Program-made: the position numbers and the translations under genes
Notes under the pieces: model-generated
The model's database searches: none
Told to the model about the DNA's origin: nothing
What the model saw: the letters and a program-made list of their open reading frames with translations, nothing else
Shown here: positions 17,132 through 26,359 of the stretch, piece after piece
How the letters are laid out: every line of letters begins with the position of its first letter
Numbering within the stretch: the first letter of the stretch is position 1
Origin: Paraperibacillus esterisolvens
GTDB taxonomy: Bacteria > Bacillota > Bacilli > Bacillales > DSM-1321
Assembly (NCBI RefSeq): GCF_046237625.1
Contig: NZ_CP143545.1
Location: 3,100,001-3,164,000, forward strand
Length of the DNA: 64,000 nt
Reading direction: 5' to 3'

Positions 17132-19452
17132 TCCTTTTCACCTGCCAGTGCGTGCTTCAGGACTTCATCCACATGGGAGACAAGTACAAATTCAAGCTGA
17201 TTCCGCACACTTTCCGGTATGTCCTCTAAATCTTTCTCATTATCCCTTGGAAGGATGATTTTCGTAAGACCTGCACGGTGGGCGCTCAAAGTCTTTTCTT
17301 TTACTCCGCCTATCGGCAGGACACGGCCCCTAAGGGTGATCTCGCCGGTCATTCCGACTTCCCTTCTGATCGGCCTTCCCGAAAGGGCCGATACCAGGGC
17401 TGTAGCAATGGTGATCCCTGCGGATGGGCCATCTTTTGGCACAGCGCCTTCCGGGACATGGATATGGATATCATTTTTCTCATGGAAGTTTTCATCAATT
17501 GAAAGGTCCTTTGCCTTGGAGCGCACATAGCTGAATGCAGCCTGGGCGGATTCCTTCATAACATCGCCAAGTTTCCCGGTGAGGACAAGCTTTCCTTTCC
17601 CGGGTGCAAGGCTTACCTCGATCTGAAGCGTGTCTCCTCCAACCGTCGTATAAGCGAGGCCGGTCGCAACACCTACCTGATCCTCCATTTCAGCCTGGCC
17701 ATACCGGAATTTCCTTTTGCCAAGGAACTCTTCCAGATTCTTTTCATTTATAATGACCTTCTTCTTTTCGCCGGACACGATGATTCTTGCTGTTTTCCTG
17801 CATATCGTAGCCAGCTGGCGCTCGAGTCCGCGCACCCCGGCTTCCCGGGTATAGTAACGGATGATGTTCACCAGTGCCTCGTCCTTCATCTGGAGCTGGC
17901 TTTTCTTCAGCCCGTGCTCTTCAAGCTCTTTCATCAGCAGATGATGCTTTGCAATGTTCAGCTTTTCAAGCTCGGTATAGCCTGCAATCGAGATGATCTC
18001 CATCCGGTCCCTCAGCGGACCCGGTATAGTGGCCAGATTATTGGCTGTAGCGACGAACATGACCTTTGAAAGGTCGTATGATTCTTCAATATAATGATCA
18101 CTGAAATTGTGATTTTGTTCAGGGTCGAGCACCTCAAGCATCGCGCTTGACGGATCTCCCCTGAAGTCATTGGACATTTTGTCAATTTCATCAAGCAGGA
18201 ATACCGGGTTTATGGTTCCGGCTTTCTTCATGCCCTGAATAATCCGTCCTGGCATGGCGCCTACGTAGGTCCTTCTGTGTCCGCGGATTTCGGATTCATC
18301 CCTGACCCCGCCAAGCGACACACGGACGAAGTTCCGGTTGAGTGAGGACGCGATGGATTTAGCAAGGCTGGTTTTACCTACACCGGGAGGGCCTGCAAGG
18401 CAAAGGATCGGTCCTCTGAGTGAATTGGTCAGCTGCTGGACAGCCAGATACTCAAGGACCCTTTCCTTCACCGACTCAAGCCCATAATGGTCGCGGTGGA
18501 GGATCTTCTCTGCTTTGTTGACATCAAGGTCATCCCGAGTGGCATTGGACCAGGGAAGAACAGCAAGCCATTCGATATAATTCCGGATCACCGCACTCTC
18601 GGCCGAGCTGGCTGGAATTTTCTCATAACGGTCGAGTTCTTTAAAAGCCGTCTCCCTTACATTATCCGGCATTCCTGCCGCTTCAATTTTTTCCTGCAGG
18701 GCAGCGACTTCGCTCGTCTTTCCTTCTTTATCACCGAGCTCTTTCTGGATTGCCTTCATTTGTTCACGGAGATAATATTCCTTCTGGGTCCTCTCCATGG
18801 AACGCTTGACTCGCTGGCCGATTTTTTTCTCCAGATTAAGGACTTCCTTTTCGTTATTGATGGTCTCTAGAACCTTGACTAATCGTTCCTTCACATCAAT
18901 GGTCTCAAGGACTTCCTGCTTTTCCTTCAGCTTAAGCGGAAGATTGGATGCAATGATATCCGCCATCCGGCCGGGCTCTTCAATATCGGCAGCCGATGAA
19001 TAGGTTTCGGCGGAAATCTTCTTGGACATTTTTATGTACTGTTCAAAATATTCAAGAAGCGACCTCATCAGGGCCTGATGTTCCACATCCTTCTCCGGGT
19101 TGTCCTCAAAGGTTTCAAGCTTTGCAGAAAAATGTGTTTCTTCATCATAAAAAGTTACAATTTTTGCCCTTTTGAGCCCTTCGACCAGAACACGGATCGT
19201 CCCGTTGGGAAGCTTGAGCATCTGCTTGACCTTGGTTAGTGTTCCCATCTTATAGATATCCTGTTCGGAAGGTTCATCTATTGAAACATCCTTCTGTGTA
19301 GTTAGAAAGATCAAATGGTCGTCTACCATCGCTTTTTCCAGTGCATGGACGGATTTATCACGCCCTACGTCCAAATGCAGCACCATTGTAGGGTATACCA
19401 GCAATCCTCTAAGCGGAAGGAGGGGGACGAGAATCTCACTATTTGTCGCCAT
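17128..19452 (-). CDS. lonA: ATP-dependent protease La, LonA
   Basis: A cytosolic AAA+ serine protease that degrades misfolded and regulatory proteins. It has an N-terminal substrate domain (PLLPLRGLLVYPTMVLHLDV), a Walker A motif GPPGVGKTSLAKS (about residue 350), Walker B VFLLDEIDKM, and the protease domain with catalytic Ser in KDGPSAGITIA and Lys in GGVKEKTLSAHRAG. The ATG at 19452 has AGGAGGTG upstream; the GTG at 19464 overlaps that RBS and is less likely. Size (774 aa) matches B. subtilis LonA. Its stop overlaps engB. Confidence 0.97.
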   Translation of the reverse strand: MATNSEILVPLLPLRGLLVYPTMVLHLDVGRDKSVHALEKAMVDDHLIFLTTQKDVSIDEPSEQDIYKMGTLTKVKQMLKLPNGTIRVLVEGLKRAKIVTFYDEETHFSAKLETFEDNPEKDVEHQALMRSLLEYFEQYIKMSKKISAETYSSAADIEEPGRMADIIASNLPLKLKEKQEVLETIDVKERLVKVLETINNEKEVLNLEKKIGQRVKRSMERTQKEYYLREQMKAIQKELGDKEGKTSEVAALQEKIEAAGMPDNVRETAFKELDRYEKIPASSAESAVIRNYIEWLAVLPWSNATRDDLDVNKAEKILHRDHYGLESVKERVLEYLAVQQLTNSLRGPILCLAGPPGVGKTSLAKSIASSLNRNFVRVSLGGVRDESEIRGHRRTYVGAMPGRIIQGMKKAGTINPVFLLDEIDKMSNDFRGDPSSAMLEVLDPEQNHNFSDHYIEESYDLSKVMFVATANNLATIPGPLRDRMEIISIAGYTELEKLNIAKHHLLMKELEEHGLKKSQLQMKDEALVNIIRYYTREAGVRGLERQLATICRKTARIIVSGEKKKVIINEKNLEEFLGKRKFRYGQAEMEDQVGVATGLAYTTVGGDTLQIEVSLAPGKGKLVLTGKLGDVMKESAQAAFSYVRSKAKDLSIDENFHEKNDIHIHVPEGAVPKDGPSAGITIATALVSALSGRPIRREVGMTGEITLRGRVLPIGGVKEKTLSAHRAGLTKIILPRDNEKDLEDIPESVRNQLEFVLVSHVDEVLKHALAGEKD

Positions 19453-19556
19453 CTGTACTGACACCTCCTGTAAAAATTAAAAATACATGACAAGCATGCA
19501 TCCAATCACTTTTCTTGGCTGCCTTCAAAATTACCTTGAAGTAAAGCCTTCTCACA

Positions 19557-19585
19557 ATTCTATCTTATTTGAATAAATGTGTCTA
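19557..19585 (-). promoter_or_regulatory. Sigma-A promoter of lonA
   Basis: TAGACA (19580-19585) and TAGAAT (19557-19562) on the minus strand are 17 nt apart, each one base off consensus. A perfect palindrome, TCGTGT-ATG-ACACGA, lies about 45 nt upstream (near 19621-19637) and could be an operator. Confidence 0.6.
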
Positions 19586-19639
19586 TTTCTTGTGTTTATG
19601 CCCTTATCGTGCACCGGAACTCTCGTGTCATACACGAAT

Positions 19640-19910
19640 TTAATTATATTTTCCCTTCCGCTTCCATACCTTATTCCTTGTTATTTGGATTGTTATCTTT
19701 TCCTTTCCCTAAGAGAAGATGGATTAAGCCGTTTTTTCTGGAAAAGGGACGGAGCTGCAGGATCATAAAGCTTCCTGCAGCCAGGTGTGTCCAGCATTTA
19801 TTTTCCCTGGAATGCCTGTACCTTATTCCGCTCTACCGCCTGCTTGTGCTTGTTCCTGCTCTTGTCTAAGTTCCTTTCCATGAATGGTCTGCGGGGGTTT
19901 GGTTTTTGAT
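19640..19910. repeat. Intergenic stretch with a dispersed repeat copy (pair of 28286-28376)
   Basis: No gene was found between lonA and lonB. From 19739 to about 19826 the plus strand (starting TGGAAAAGGGACGGAGCTGC) aligns along its length with 28286-28376. Both have CATAA and GCTTCCT in the same places, then CCAG/CATTTAT and a shared end near CCTGTACCTT / CCTGCCAGGT. This is a degenerate dispersed repeat of about 90 bp. Confidence 0.6.
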
Positions 19911-19912
19911 GA

Positions 19913-19940
19913 GAAAAACGGCTGTACAAGGACAGCCGTG
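19913..19940 (-). terminator. lonB terminator
   Basis: On the minus strand ACGGCTGT pairs with ACAGCCGT and is followed by TTTTTCTC. It lies directly after the lonB stop codon. Confidence 0.88.
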
Positions 19941-21602
19941 TCATACACTTTCTTTTTTATTAAGGTCTGGCAGAAGTATCTCGTCCGGTATCACAGCCTT
20001 CAGGAGACAGGCGTCAAATACTTCTGAAAGATACTTCACCGGGATAATTTCGATGCCTTCGATTTCCTTCAGGATACCGGCCATATTCTCCTCAGGGATG
20101 ATTACCCTCTTGGCACCTGCTTTTTTAGCCGCTTTTATTTTCGGCACCACTCCGCCGATTGGCAGTACATTCCCATGTATGCTGATTTCACCTGTCATCG
20201 CGATTTCATGATCCACAGGGATTTTATAGACCGCAGAATAAATCGCGGCTGCCATAGCCGTTCCAGCTGAAGGCCCGTCTACCGGGGTGCCGCCCGGGAA
20301 GTTCACATGGATATCATATTGGCCGGCAGGCACCCCCATCGACCGCAGGACAGTGATCACATTTTCGATTGATCCCCGTGCCATGCTCTTTCTCCGAATG
20401 GATTTTCCGGTACCGCCGATGCTTTCCTCATCTACGATTCCGGTTATATTAATGGATCCCTTTTCTTCTGCTGGCAGAACCGTAACCTCTATTTCAAGAA
20501 GAGCTCCCGAGTTCGGTCCGTGAACGGCAAGTCCGTTGACAATCCCTATCTTGGGCTTTGCAGCAACCTTCCTTTCCATGCGCGGAGACAGCTGGCTTGA
20601 GTGAATAACCCACTCCATATCTTCATCCCGGATGGAATTGCGGTCGGCTGTGATGGCAAGCCCCGCTGCAATCTGAACAAGATTGACCGCTTCCCTGCCA
20701 TTCCTGGCATAGCCGGCAAGCATATCCAGGCTATAGCGGCTTATGCTTAAGTTAATTTTGTCAGCTGCATTCTTTGCAACTGCCGCTATTTCCTGTTCAT
20801 CCAATTCGCGGAAAAAGACCTCCATGCATCTGGAACGTATGGCTGGCGGAATCTCACTCGGTGTCCGGGTCGTGGCTCCGATCAGCCGGAAATCAGCCGG
20901 GAGCCCATTTTTAAAAATGTCATGGATATGGGCGGGAATCTGGGCATTTTCCTCTTGATAATAGGCACTCTCCAAGAAAACCTTCCTGTCTTCAAGCACT
21001 TTGAGAAGTTTATTCATCTGAATGGAATGCAGCTCGCCAATTTCATCTATGAACAGGACTCCTCCATGCGCATTGGTCACAGCCCCCTGTTTGGGCTGGG
21101 GGATACCGGCCTGTCCCATGGATCCTGCTCCCTGATAAATCGGATCATGAACAGAACCAATCAGGGGATCCGCAATCCCGCGCTCATCAAAACGAGCTGT
21201 AGTCGCATCAAGTTCTACAAAGACGGACTGCATCCCAAAAGGTGATTTCGGATTCTGCTTCGCTTCAGCCAAAGCAAGCCTTGCAGCCGCTGTCTTTCCA
21301 ACCCCAGGCGGTCCGTAGATGATCACATGCTGCGGATTGGGTCCGCAGAGTGCTGCCTTAAGAGATTTGATGCCGTCTTCCTGCCCCATTATATCGTCAA
21401 AGCTCCTAGGCCTCACTTTTTCAGCCAGCGGTTCGGTCAGCTTGATGGACCTCATTTTTCTGAGCTGATCCATCTCTTTTCGGGATTCACGATCTATAGA
21501 CACTTTCTGCGTCCGCTGCCCCTTTAACAGGTTCAAAAAATACATCCCGATGATAATCCCGAAAAACAATTGTATAAAAAGCGCTATTCCTGTCCAGCTC
21601 AT
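19941..21602 (-). CDS. lonB: Lon-like protease LonB
   Basis: A membrane-tethered Lon family protease; in B. subtilis LonB is made in the forespore. It is 553 aa, with a single N-terminal transmembrane helix (about residues 5-25, LFIQLFFGIIIGMYFLNLL) and a Walker A GPPGVGKT at 97-104. Walker B is VLFIDEIGEL, and the C-terminal Lon protease domain has the catalytic Ser in VDGPSAGTAMA and Lys in GGVVPKIKAAKKAGA. GGGAGG is 7 nt before the ATG. It lies upstream of lonA with a 500-bp gap that includes a terminator, so the two are separate units. Confidence 0.96.
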   Translation of the reverse strand: MSWTGIALFIQLFFGIIIGMYFLNLLKGQRTQKVSIDRESRKEMDQLRKMRSIKLTEPLAEKVRPRSFDDIMGQEDGIKSLKAALCGPNPQHVIIYGPPGVGKTAAARLALAEAKQNPKSPFGMQSVFVELDATTARFDERGIADPLIGSVHDPIYQGAGSMGQAGIPQPKQGAVTNAHGGVLFIDEIGELHSIQMNKLLKVLEDRKVFLESAYYQEENAQIPAHIHDIFKNGLPADFRLIGATTRTPSEIPPAIRSRCMEVFFRELDEQEIAAVAKNAADKINLSISRYSLDMLAGYARNGREAVNLVQIAAGLAITADRNSIRDEDMEWVIHSSQLSPRMERKVAAKPKIGIVNGLAVHGPNSGALLEIEVTVLPAEEKGSINITGIVDEESIGGTGKSIRRKSMARGSIENVITVLRSMGVPAGQYDIHVNFPGGTPVDGPSAGTAMAAAIYSAVYKIPVDHEIAMTGEISIHGNVLPIGGVVPKIKAAKKAGAKRVIIPEENMAGILKEIEGIEIIPVKYLSEVFDACLLKAVIPDEILLPDLNKKESV

Positions 21603-22042
21603 CCTGTTCCCTCCCGTAAGGATCCACGTTGGTTTGTATTTGCTAGTATCTCCCTGGTCTCTTAGGAATAAACAAGATATTTGTGTGAAGAGTATATGTA
21701 CAATGCGGCCATGTCCATTTATCAGGCTATGGCAGGCAGTTCTTTTGCAATTTCGGTTTAGTATGCTTCCCTTTTCTATAGAAGGAAGCCGGCATTAATA
21801 AATGAGGATGCATAGGGTGCTGATGTATCTCTTGCTCAGGCAGCAGAGAAAATGCGATATTTAATTTTTATTTCGCATACATCTTGGTTATGGACTAAGA
21901 AAGTTGAGTTCCGCTGCAGGCACTCGCTTTCCGCGGTGCGGGCGGTGAGCTTCCTCGCTTCACTGCGGGAAAGGTGCCTGCCAAATAAAGCTTATATTAA
22001 GCTCTGCTGATACTGTTCCCTGCAGCAGCAAAATACTTCACC
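21603..22042. repeat. Intergenic stretch with a truncated Bacillaceae-type dispersed repeat
   Basis: No gene was found. At about 21890-21990 the stretch CCGCTGCAGGCACTCGCTTT, then CCGCGGTGCGGGCGGTGAGC and ending near GGTGCCTGCC, is a short version of the GC-rich element also present between leuB and leuC (39254-39596). Such elements recur in many Bacillaceae genomes. A hairpin GCTTCC...GGAAGC lies at about 21768-21792. Confidence 0.65.
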
Positions 22043-22615
22043 TTAACACATTAACTCAAACCATCCTGTTTCTACTGGGAAATCGTTTCTTGTGAGGGTT
22101 GAACCTGTCAATATCTGCCGGTATGAAGTAATCGTACCATCATGTGAAACGATGTAGATTCTTTCCTTTTTATGTCCCTTACAATACTGTATGAACTCAC
22201 CTGCTAACGCTGCAAAGTGATATTCCGGAATCATATTAATACCATTACACCAAATCTCAGAATCGATGTTTTGCAGTTCAGCTGCAGGGAATTCTTCTAT
22301 AATTGAAGGAACCTCCATCATTTCATCACATGGCAGTGTGTCCTTTCCAGGAAGAATCGGAAACATTCTAGGAGATACAAAAGGACTTACAATCTTACCG
22401 CAGTCTATATTCTTACTCCAAGTGAAGGCTGTTTGGAGGGTTCTTTTTGTGGGGCTAATTAGAATAACATCATTCTCATTTAAGGGAAACTGCTCTCTTA
22501 ATAACTTTGCCTGTCTCACGCCAAGATTTGTTAAGGATGGGTTCTTTAGATTTAAACTCCCAGGCAGGTTTACTGTATGTTCCCCTTGGCCGTGACGGAT
22601 AAAAATTAAGTTCAT
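22043..22615 (-). CDS. Histidine phosphatase (phosphoglycerate mutase-like)
   Basis: A 190-aa protein beginning MNLIFIRHGQGEHTVN, with the RHG phosphohistidine motif. It also has the second-site arginine in SPTKRTLQTA and the catalytic-pocket His in YIVSHDGTITSYR. This is the branch-1 histidine phosphatase layout. The substrate cannot be told. It starts at the ATG at 22615, and an AGAGAGGACGG tract upstream serves as RBS. It is the first of a run of small single-domain accessory genes between lonB and clpX. Confidence 0.85.
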   Translation of the reverse strand: MNLIFIRHGQGEHTVNLPGSLNLKNPSLTNLGVRQAKLLREQFPLNENDVILISPTKRTLQTAFTWSKNIDCGKIVSPFVSPRMFPILPGKDTLPCDEMMEVPSIIEEFPAAELQNIDSEIWCNGINMIPEYHFAALAGEFIQYCKGHKKERIYIVSHDGTITSYRQILTGSTLTRNDFPVETGWFELMC

Positions 22616-22774
22616 ATGCCCGTCCTCTCTTCAAAATTTCTTATGGTTCTTCCTTAAATTGACTCTATCATCCATTTTGAAATAACTGGTTTGATCTCTT
22701 CCCAATAAACAAGTGTCTCTCCGTAGTAAGGATCCTGCTTCGGCAGGTTTTATGTACTTATTTCAATTTCTATT

Positions 22775-22812
22775 AAGGCACCCATTAGTAAAACTAAGAT
22801 GGGTACGCCTTT
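22775..22812 (-). terminator. Terminator after the 77-aa gene
   Basis: On the minus strand AAGGCGTACCCATC pairs with ATGGGTGCCTT, with one bulge, followed by AATAG. It lies downstream of the 77-aa gene; the poor T-run leaves some doubt. Confidence 0.6.
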
Positions 22813-23045
22813 TACTGAGTTAAATATGGAAGCAGGTCTTGAAGAGGTATCTTTATATAGTTTGATACACCGCCATCTTCTTCTTGAACATACAGTCTAA
22901 CATCTAATCCTTCTATACGGTCTACAATTGTGTAAGAACCTTTATATTTAATTTCTGTGCCATAAAGACTAAGCTTCTTATCCTCCAACTCTTTGTGCCT
23001 GCTTAATATATCTTCGGCTAACGTTAACTTAGATTTTTCTGTCAT
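22812..23045 (-). CDS. Hypothetical protein, 77 aa
   Basis: A small soluble protein starting MTEKSKLTLAEDILSRHKEL and ending IKIPLQDLLPYLTQ. AAGGAG sits 8 nt before the ATG at 23045; the longer frame to 23159 is rejected because it would overlap the acetyltransferase. I do not recognise a family. The charged helix followed by short beta-type strands (YTIVDRIEGLDVRLYV) suggests a compact fold. It is probably co-transcribed with the acetyltransferase 76 nt upstream. Confidence 0.65.
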   Translation of the reverse strand: MTEKSKLTLAEDILSRHKELEDKKLSLYGTEIKYKGSYTIVDRIEGLDVRLYVQEEDGGVSNYIKIPLQDLLPYLTQ

Positions 23046-23121
23046 AAAATCTTCTCCTTCTTCTGCCTCACAGTATGAGTCTACTATGTCATAAACAGAA
23101 TAATTCACAATGTATAGGTAT

Positions 23122-23622
23122 TTATAAAACTTTGCCCATAATAACATATGGAGAATCATTGGTAACTGGAATAAAGGGTTCTTTGACTAAAACCCATCCC
23201 AAGCTTTGATACAAATTACGTGCTGGTTTGTTGTTTACTTGAGTAGTTAATATTGTGGTCTTCTTATTTACTCCCTTTAATAATTCATTAACCAGAACTT
23301 TCCCATAACCCTGGTTTCTATGTGATGGATGTACTATTAATTCAACAAACTCAAAACAATCTTTAAGCCATTTTTCATATTCTTTTGGACCAAGCTCTTT
23401 TGAAAGTAATTCGTGATAATATTGCCCTGATAATGAAGAATAACCATATGAGAATCCTAGAATTCCCTTTTCATCTGAGAACATAATATATCCCCTAAAA
23501 CCTTTATAACTTGAGTGTTTTATCAATCGTTCCTTTATTGAATGATTCCAAACTTGTTTATAAAGACCGTCAATGGTTTCTAATAAACTTTCATTACTGT
23601 CTATTTCTAAAATCCTTATCAC
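23122..23622 (-). CDS. GNAT-family N-acetyltransferase
   Basis: A 166-aa GNAT fold. The acetyl-CoA-binding signature is in the segment VELIVHPSHRNQGYGKVLVN (R-x-x-G-x-G type), followed by ILTTQVNNKPARNLYQSLGW, the usual end of the domain. GGAGGGAATAGA precedes the GTG start at 23622. Its acceptor substrate cannot be predicted. Confidence 0.85.
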   Translation of the reverse strand: MIRILEIDSNESLLETIDGLYKQVWNHSIKERLIKHSSYKGFRGYIMFSDEKGILGFSYGYSSLSGQYYHELLSKELGPKEYEKWLKDCFEFVELIVHPSHRNQGYGKVLVNELLKGVNKKTTILTTQVNNKPARNLYQSLGWVLVKEPFIPVTNDSPYVIMGKVL

Positions 23623-23779
23623 TCTATTCCCTCCAGTTATTAAACTTTTATTAAATTTTGTGAACTAAACGTCGTCAGCGGCATAAGCCAATTTTGTTCA
23701 ACTAAAGCATTTCATCAACAATCACAATCCTGCTATTAATTTCAAGTTTATTTAAATAAATCTCTCTAAATATTCATCA

Positions 23780-24424
23780 TTATATTTTGTTCATAACTTT
23801 TGGAGTGTTTTCTATATAAATATTAATTTGATTTATGTTCGATACGAATTGATCAGAGTTACTTTCTTCTGTAGGAAAATCAGATATCCCTTTTATAATA
23901 ATGCATTCGACATTATTCTTCTTGCAGATATAAGCAATGGCAGCCGATTCTGTATCGGCTATTATTATTTTGTTTTCTTTAAGCTCTAAATAATCCTTCC
24001 ACATAACTACCGCTTTATCTGCGGTGCCAATTGTTCCGGTATAAAAACCATTTCCATAGTTTGATAGGTCCATATCGACTATGAAGGATTGTTTAATAAA
24101 TGGCTCAATTTCCTTTACCGTGCAATCATATTGAACAGCTTTATCGGGTACTAAAATATCCAAAACACTGAATCTATCATCTATTCCGGCACAAGTTCCA
24201 GCAACGATTACTTTCGTTAAATTTAATTTAGAAATCATATACTGATTACCGCCCACACCATTTACTTTTCTTACACCGGTACTATAAAAAATAAGTTCAG
24301 TATCATTAATGGTTCTCATGAAATACTCTCCATAAGGATAACCAAAACGTTCGTTATCCTTTATGCTAAAGTATTCCAATGTCGCTTTATATTCCCATTG
24401 GGTCGCTATACTTATTCCTATCAT
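23780..24424 (-). CDS. Nucleoside phosphorylase/hydrolase-fold protein (MTA/SAH nucleosidase-like)
   Basis: A 214-aa protein of the PNP/UDP phosphorylase superfamily. It starts MIGISIATQWEYKATLEYF, has the glycine-rich stretch VIVAGTCAGIDDRFSVLDIL and ends with ADTESAAIAYICKKNNVECI IIKGISD, the counterpart of the DMEGAAIAQVC...RAISD motif of MTA/SAH nucleosidase. The catalytic Asp of the last motif (SD) is kept. It differs enough from the housekeeping Pfs protein that another substrate is possible. CAGGGTGAT lies upstream of the ATG. Confidence 0.78.
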   Translation of the reverse strand: MIGISIATQWEYKATLEYFSIKDNERFGYPYGEYFMRTINDTELIFYSTGVRKVNGVGGNQYMISKLNLTKVIVAGTCAGIDDRFSVLDILVPDKAVQYDCTVKEIEPFIKQSFIVDMDLSNYGNGFYTGTIGTADKAVVMWKDYLELKENKIIIADTESAAIAYICKKNNVECIIIKGISDFPTEESNSDQFVSNINQINIYIENTPKVMNKI

Positions 24425-24591
24425 TGACTTATCACCCTGCTTTTTAGTCTGACTCCAACGACCGGTGTACCACCAATTTTATATCTAACCTTTATGAGGC
24501 TCAGCCTCTTTTTAAAAACTGGTTTTTCCAGGTCTATTTTGTATGCCTTTTTCAATTTTTTCATAGGTGTTTAAATAACAATATTAAATTT

Positions 24592-25056
24592 TTAAATCTT
24601 CCCGGACATTCTAAGAACTTTCCCATTCATCTCGTTTTTCATTTGTTTCATTCCGTTTTTTTTATAAAAGGCAACGGCTTGTTTATTGGTTGGAGAAACA
24701 CGAAGATGGTATTCGCTTATGTTTTTGTTTTTAAAAAATGTCATGGCATAGTTGTGCAAGCAGTATCCTAATCCCATTCCCCGTTTTTCGGGGGTCAGAT
24801 AATATAGATTAACGTAACCAATCTGTTTTCCCTCATATTCTTTTATGGTTAGCTCAAGTTGACCGATAGGAGCCTCTTTTTCTACTGCTAACACAAAACC
24901 GCCGGGAAACTTGTCGGACTGCTGTTGCAGCCAATCAAGATATTCTTGCTCTTCCCCAAAATCCTTATCTGAACCAAAGCTGACAATAAAAGAATCTTTG
25001 CGAAAAGGAATGACATAATTTCGATGTTTTTCTATATTAATCGGTATGAATTCCAT
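24592..25056 (-). CDS. GNAT-family N-acetyltransferase
   Basis: A 154-aa GNAT protein starting MEFIPINIEKHRNYVIPFRK. The core is GYVNLYYLTPEKRGMGLGYC, with an R-G-M-G-L-G acetyl-CoA loop, and the domain ends YHLRVSPTNKQAVAFYKKNG. AAGGTGG is 7 nt before the ATG at 25056; the ORF extends to 25140 without another RBS. It lies downstream of a dead betaine transporter on the other strand. Substrate unknown. Confidence 0.85.
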   Translation of the reverse strand: MEFIPINIEKHRNYVIPFRKDSFIVSFGSDKDFGEEQEYLDWLQQQSDKFPGGFVLAVEKEAPIGQLELTIKEYEGKQIGYVNLYYLTPEKRGMGLGYCLHNYAMTFFKNKNISEYHLRVSPTNKQAVAFYKKNGMKQMKNEMNGKVLRMSGKI

Positions 25057-25165
25057 ATTCGATCCACCTTTTTTGTTGAATAGAAGTTTATTCGCTAAAA
25101 TATTTCCATTTCCTTCTAAAGCTAAGATAAAGGCTGCCAAGCAGCCAAACGTTCTTTCACTAACG

Positions 25166-25495
25166 CACCGGAGTTTGTTATTGGGGCTTTAATTGTGCCT
25201 ACTTTCGGAACATGTTTGTGGATGTCCGTATTTGGCGGTTCGGCGCTTGAACTCTTTCAAAATAGTAAGTGAAGGCGGGACACTAATCCTTCAAACAAAA
25301 TTAAAATGACATGGGTTGTCATACAATCTGCTTTAGCTGCTGTAATGCTTTTTCGATTTGAACGCTTTGCAAACAGCTTACATGGCAGCAGCTCTTCCCT
25401 TTGCCCTTATCATGGTTATCATGTGCTTCTCACTGTTAAGAGGCATAAAAGCAGAAGTACATAGAAGCAATAAAAAAAGCGTGCCGCACACATAA
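25166..25495 (+). pseudogene. Remnant of a BCCT-family glycine betaine transporter (OpuD-like)
   Basis: The plus strand reads APEFVIGALIVPTFGTCLWM SVFGGSALELFQ and then a stop. It continues in frame NPSNKIKMTWVVIQSALAAV, then after a frameshift LNALQTAYMAAALPFALIMV and IMCFSLLRGIKAEV to a TAA. These are the last three transmembrane segments of BCCT transporters. The first two thirds are missing and two lesions break the rest. A terminator still follows at 25511-25547. Confidence 0.9.
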
Positions 25496-25510
25496 AAGGA
25501 ATTAATCAAA

Positions 25511-25547
25511 AAAATCTTCCTGATGTGTCATTGATGAGGAAGGTTTT
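25511..25547 (+). terminator. Terminator of the dead BCCT gene
   Basis: ATCTTCCTGATG pairs imperfectly with CATTGATGAGGAAGG, followed by TTTTTGG. On the minus strand the hairpin is followed by a T-run as well. Confidence 0.75.
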
Positions 25548-25833
25548 TGGTTTTTATTAGTCCCCTTAATCACCATATGCCCAATTTCTCTAACGTTTGG
25601 ATCCGTTACCCAAAAATAAAAGGCTGCCGCAGCAGCCAAAACAATCTTTTTACTAACCACCCGTTGATTCAAGAAAATAGCGTTTTAAATAGTACTGGAT
25701 CACCTATACTGTCCATCCATCTAAATATGCACTATAAGGATTACTAATTCTTAACTAGTGGGAACCATCCTTTTCAATTCCAAGTTTCATTATTTGTATT
25801 TTAGTTAATAGGCAGTTTTACTAAAATTATTCG

Positions 25834-26109
25834 CTAGCAGCCGCATCCATGATGGCCGTGATGCCCGTACCCATAACCCATCATGCCGGGATATCCATAC
25901 CCCATCGTACCGGGATATCCATAACCCGTCATTCCTGGTGTGCCATAACCCATCATCCCAGGTGTTCCGTAACCCGTCATCCCAGGTGTTCCGTAACCCG
26001 TCATCCCAGGTGTTCCGTAACCCATCATCCCAGGTGTTCCGTAACCCATCACCCCGTGTGTTCCATAACCCATCATTCCGGTGCCGCCACCATAAAATTG
26101 TCGATCCAT
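25834..26109 (-). CDS. Gly/Tyr/Met-rich tandem-repeat protein, 91 aa
   Basis: The protein is MDRQFYGGGTGMMGYGTHGV followed by about nine copies of an 8-residue unit MxGYGxPG (with T or Y at the x before P). It ends in a His/Cys tail, GYGHHGHHGCGC. The coding DNA is a 24-bp tandem repeat. GGGAGG is 9 nt before the ATG. The composition (Gly, Tyr, Met, terminal Cys) recalls small spore coat or cross-linked structural proteins, and the His/Cys tail could bind metal; both are inference. Repeat number is likely to vary between strains. Confidence 0.75.
   Translation of the reverse strand: MDRQFYGGGTGMMGYGTHGVMGYGTPGMMGYGTPGMTGYGTPGMTGYGTPGMMGYGTPGMTGYGYPGTMGYGYPGMMGYGYGHHGHHGCGC
25855..26080 (-). 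repeat. 24-bp coding tandem repeat
   Basis: About nine near-identical 24-bp units (plus-strand unit approximately CCGTAACCCATCATCCCAGG with GTGTT) lie inside the Gly/Tyr-rich gene, in frame. Divergence increases toward the two ends, as expected for slippage-driven expansion in the middle. Confidence 0.9.
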
Positions 26110-26359
26110 TCTCTATTTCCTCCCCATTTGAACTTACAAGCGTAGTATATGTGTCCATATTTAAAGAGGAATAGGTATCTACCTAGAGCCATTAAATTAC
26201 CCGTCGCAAAGTCATACTTTCCTAACCTTATGCATCAGTATGTTTAAGTAAAATTCTTCAAAAACTTTAGTTTATTACAGGAATGCTGTTCCGTTAACAC
26301 AAGAAGTTACTGCACTTTTTGCACAAACGCAAATGCGAGGCTTTAAGAACTAAGCGAAT

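Noticed and set aside
25855..26080. Regular 24-bp repeats as a CRISPR array
   Set aside because: There are no unique spacers; the units are contiguous, in frame and encode a repeat protein with an RBS.
25805..26158. A 117-aa Trp/Asp/Gly-rich repeat frame
   Set aside because: It is the shadow of the Gly/Tyr repeat gene in another frame; the GGGAGG site fits the latter.
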